DNA of 64,000 nt, taken from contig CAJWML010000001.1 in assembly GCA_913043285.1 (NCBI GenBank), positions 806,001 to 870,000 of the forward strand, in the 5' to 3' direction. The position numbers and the translations under genes were made by a program. The stretch comes from CAKZNE01 sp002695025. Lineage in GTDB: Bacteria > Bacteroidota > Bacteroidia > Flavobacteriales > Schleiferiaceae. This document shows, in pieces, positions 62,095 through 64,000 of the stretch. Within the stretch, counting starts at the first letter, position 1, and each line of letters opens with the position of its first letter. The notes below the pieces were generated by a model. That model was not told the origin of the DNA and did no database searches. It saw nothing but the letters and a program-made list of their open reading frames with translations.

Positions 62095-62984
62095 CAGGCT
62101 GAATTTTGGGTGAATGTAACTAATTTCACTGCTTCCACGGCTTCTTTCACATCGTGTACACGCAATATGGAAGCTCCTTTTTGCAAGGCAATGGTATTTA
62201 AAACGGAGGTTCCGTTCAGGGCCTCCTGTGACGGTATTCCCAGCACCCGGCTGATCATTCCCTTGCGGCTGACACCCACCAGCAGAGGCCGCTCGAAGAT
62301 CTTAAAATCGCTCAGGTGATGCATTAAAGTGTAGTTGTGTACGTCTGTTTTACCGAAGCCAAAACCCGGGTCCAGGATGATATCATTGATACCCAGTTCC
62401 AGCAAAGCCTGCATTTTTTCTGAAAAATAATAGGCTACTTCACGAAAAACATCCTTATAACGGGGATCCTGCTGCATGGTTTGTGGAGTGCCCTGTATGT
62501 GCATTAAAATATAGGGAACCCGGAGGTCTGCAGCTGCAGAAAACATCCGGTCATCAATGGTGCCGCCTGAAACATCATTAATGATATGAGCGCCTGCATC
62601 TACAGCCATGCGTGCCACCTCGCTCCAATAGGTGTCAACCGAAACCGGGGTATCCGGGAACTCCCTGCTCAATATCCGGAGGGCGGGTTTCAAACGCTCC
62701 ATCTCGGTTTTAGGCTCGGAGAGTTCCGCTCCAGGGCGGGTAGAGGCTGCCCCCACGTCAATGATATCCGCGCCTTCTTCCAGCATTTGTACAATCCTCT
62801 CGCGGATATTTTCTTCCTGCAGGGCACGGCTCTTTGCGTAAAAAGAATCGTGGGTGGTATTCAGAATACCCATCACCCAAGGGTGGTCGATCACCCGAAG
62901 GGCACCACCGATCTTCAGGCTGTGCTTCCGCCTAAAAATGGTATCTTTCGCAGCCCCTTTTTGAGGGAGATTTGGAGTATCCAT
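62094..62984 (-). CDS. folP: Dihydropteroate synthase
   Basis: Joins p-aminobenzoate to hydroxymethyl-dihydropterin diphosphate in folate synthesis, the target of sulfonamides. VMGILNTTHDSFYAKS is the pterin-site motif (NVTPDSF in most enzymes), then ADIIDVGAASTRPGAE, PVSVDTYWSEVARMAVDAGA and IINDVSGGTID, with ILDPGFGFGKT and VGVSRKGMISRVLG near the end. Length 296. The first motif has Thr-Thr-His in place of the usual Val-Thr-Pro. Its stop overlaps cdaA by one base. It is divergent from the DUF1599 gene. Confidence 0.95.
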   Translation of the reverse strand: MDTPNLPQKGAAKDTIFRRKHSLKIGGALRVIDHPWVMGILNTTHDSFYAKSRALQEENIRERIVQMLEEGADIIDVGAASTRPGAELSEPKTEMERLKPALRILSREFPDTPVSVDTYWSEVARMAVDAGAHIINDVSGGTIDDRMFSAAADLRVPYILMHIQGTPQTMQQDPRYKDVFREVAYYFSEKMQALLELGINDIILDPGFGFGKTDVHNYTLMHHLSDFKIFERPLLVGVSRKGMISRVLGIPSQEALNGTSVLNTIALQKGASILRVHDVKEAVEAVKLVTFTQNSA

Positions 62985-63018
62985 ATCGCTTAATGTGCAA
63001 TTGCAGCTAAAATATTAA

Positions 63019-63585
63019 ATGAGCCATACTTCGCAGCAATACGATGAGGTAATTAACCGCTGCCTCGGTCTTTTTGAAAAGAAAATGAAAGATTACGGTG
63101 CCGCCTGGCGCATACTACGCCTGCCTTCGCTCACCGACCAGATATTTATCAAGGCACAACGCATCCGCAGCATTGAAGAAAAAGGCACACAACTTGTTGC
63201 GGACGATCTGCAGGGTGAGTTTATCGGGATCCTGAATTATTCCATTATTGCACTGATCAACCTGGAGCTGGGTTTGGTGGAGCAGCCGGACCTTGATACC
63301 GCAGAAGCTGTGGGTCATTTCAGGCGTTATGCCGATGAGGCCAAAACACTGATGGAGCGTAAGAACCATGATTACGGTGAAGCCTGGCGCGATATGCGCA
63401 TCAGTAGTTTTACCGACCTTATCCTGCAGAAGATACTGCGCATTAAGCAAATTGAAGACAATAAAGGTGCTACCCTGGTTTCGGAAGGTATTGACGCCAA
63501 TTATTTTGACATGGTGAACTATTCGGTCTTTGCCCTGATCAAGATGAACGAAGCTGCGGTTTCACAGGAAAGATCAAACGCGTAA
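63019..63585 (+). CDS. DUF1599 protein (two tandem repeats)
   Basis: A 188-residue protein made of two similar halves: KKMKDYGAAWRILRLPSLTD and IKAQRIRSIEE in the first, KNHDYGEAWRDMRISSFTD and LQKILRIKQIEDNKG in the second. The repeated DYGxAW motif marks the DUF1599 family. No biochemical function is established that I know of. In this phylum it usually comes before a DoxX-like (BT_3928-type) gene and triosephosphate isomerase, and the next gene here fits. Start ATG 63019 (MSHTSQQYDEVI), in a 34-bp gap shared with divergent folP. Confidence 0.88.
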   Translation: MSHTSQQYDEVINRCLGLFEKKMKDYGAAWRILRLPSLTDQIFIKAQRIRSIEEKGTQLVADDLQGEFIGILNYSIIALINLELGLVEQPDLDTAEAVGHFRRYADEAKTLMERKNHDYGEAWRDMRISSFTDLILQKILRIKQIEDNKGATLVSEGIDANYFDMVNYSVFALIKMNEAAVSQERSNA

Positions 63586-63623
63586 ATTCGGGTTGATGTA
63601 TCCGCCAACTAAAAATTGAACCT

Positions 63624-64000
63624 ATGAACTTCATTACCCAGGTTTGCCGCATTCTGGTGGGAGGCCTTTTCATTTTTTCGGGACTTATCAAACTCAATGA
63701 CCCCATGGGGTTCAGCTTTAAGCTGGACGAGTATTTTGGCCCGGATGTCCTCAACCTGCCTTTTCTACAACCCATCGCACTCGGCCTGGCCGTGTTTATC
63801 GTGATCCTGGAAGTGTTATTGGGAGTGGCCTTGTTATTGGGTCATTGGAAAAAGCTCACCGCCTGGCTGCTGTTGCTCATGATCCTCTTCTTTACCTTTC
63901 TTACTTTTTATTCCGCCTACTTCAATAAGGTTACGGACTGTGGTTGCTTTGGTGACGCTATTCCGCTTACACCCTGGGAGTCTTTTGGCAAGGATGTGAT
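63624..64000 (+). CDS. DoxX/MauE-like membrane protein (BT_3928 type), 3' end cut by the window
   Basis: The first 125 residues are present and the window ends inside the gene. The start MNFITQVCRILVGGLFIFSG is followed by three more helices: QPIALGLAVFIVILEVLLG, GVALLLGHWKKLTAWLLLL and MILFFTFLTFYSAYFN. After the fourth helix comes the conserved pair DCGCFGD (Cys-x-Cys) characteristic of MauE/DoxX-like redox membrane proteins. In this phylum a longer form with a thioredoxin-like C-terminal part (BT_3928 family) follows DUF1599. The frame stays open to the last base. Confidence 0.8.
   Translation, partial: MNFITQVCRILVGGLFIFSGLIKLNDPMGFSFKLDEYFGPDVLNLPFLQPIALGLAVFIVILEVLLGVALLLGHWKKLTAWLLLLMILFFTFLTFYSAYFNKVTDCGCFGDAIPLTPWESFGKDV

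Noticed and set aside
1..64000. tRNA, rRNA, CRISPR arrays, insertion sequences, integrase or phage genes
   Set aside because: I looked for cloverleaf-like intergenic sequence, regularly spaced repeats, transposase motifs and terminal inverted repeats; none was found. The gaps are short and mostly hold promoters and terminators.

Overview
The window looks like a stretch of chromosome from a member of the Bacteroidota, most likely a Flavobacteriales relative. The evidence is: type IX secretion (T9SS) cargo with both the gliding-motility-associated and the Por-type C-terminal signals, -7 promoter boxes of the form TAnnTTTG, near absence of Shine-Dalgarno leaders, HU-CCDC81/SPOR and DUF177-rpmF-plsX-fabH-accBC gene sets, and a c-di-AMP cyclase next to folP. 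I see no rRNA, tRNA, CRISPR array, insertion sequence or phage genes. Gene density is high and most of the window is ordinary core chromosome.

Layout. 0-4.6 kb: RND efflux adaptor and permease. 4.7-9.7 kb: dxs, convergent ribE and a 901-residue T9SS surface protein. 9.8-17 kb: leucyl aminopeptidase-pdxA, then the lipid operon DUF177-rpmF-plsX-fabH followed by accB-accC. 17-22.5 kb: two tandem paralogous T9SS surface proteins of about 790 residues, with a decayed fragment of the 5' end of lepA between them; intact lepA follows. 24.3-32.4 kb: trpS, plsC, gatC, gdhA, DUF2254, purD, two small membrane proteins and a thioesterase. 32.4-37.4 kb: a HU/SPOR transmembrane protein, an anti-sigma protein that seems to span both membranes, its ECF sigma factor, and a divergent T9SS propeller protein. 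37.5-42.3 kb: dprA, a pair of rSAM/selenodomain-associated transferases, purine nucleoside phosphorylase and a flavoprotein disulfide reductase. 42.3-54.9 kb, nearly all on the minus strand: DUF4173 membrane protein, redoxin, two T9SS proteins, menB, an AT-rich secreted protein, acyl-CoA carboxylase, YebC, two small envelope proteins, an SDR and a cystathionine gamma-synthase-type enzyme. 55-64 kb: EamA transporter, yicC-gmk-nadD, comEC, a response-regulator receiver, folP-cdaA, DUF1599 and the start of a DoxX-like protein.

Most notable points: (1) the sigma / dual-membrane anti-sigma / HU-SPOR locus; (2) a tandem duplication that copied a T9SS gene, its terminator and the start of lepA, leaving a lepA pseudogene; (3) near-leaderless promoters placed 4 bases before the start codon; (4) five convergent gene pairs that interlock by exactly one shared 4-bp stop-codon overlap; (5) a T9SS protein with a conserved-looking N-terminal domain of unknown function. 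All function calls come from reading translated sequence and motifs; no database search was run.
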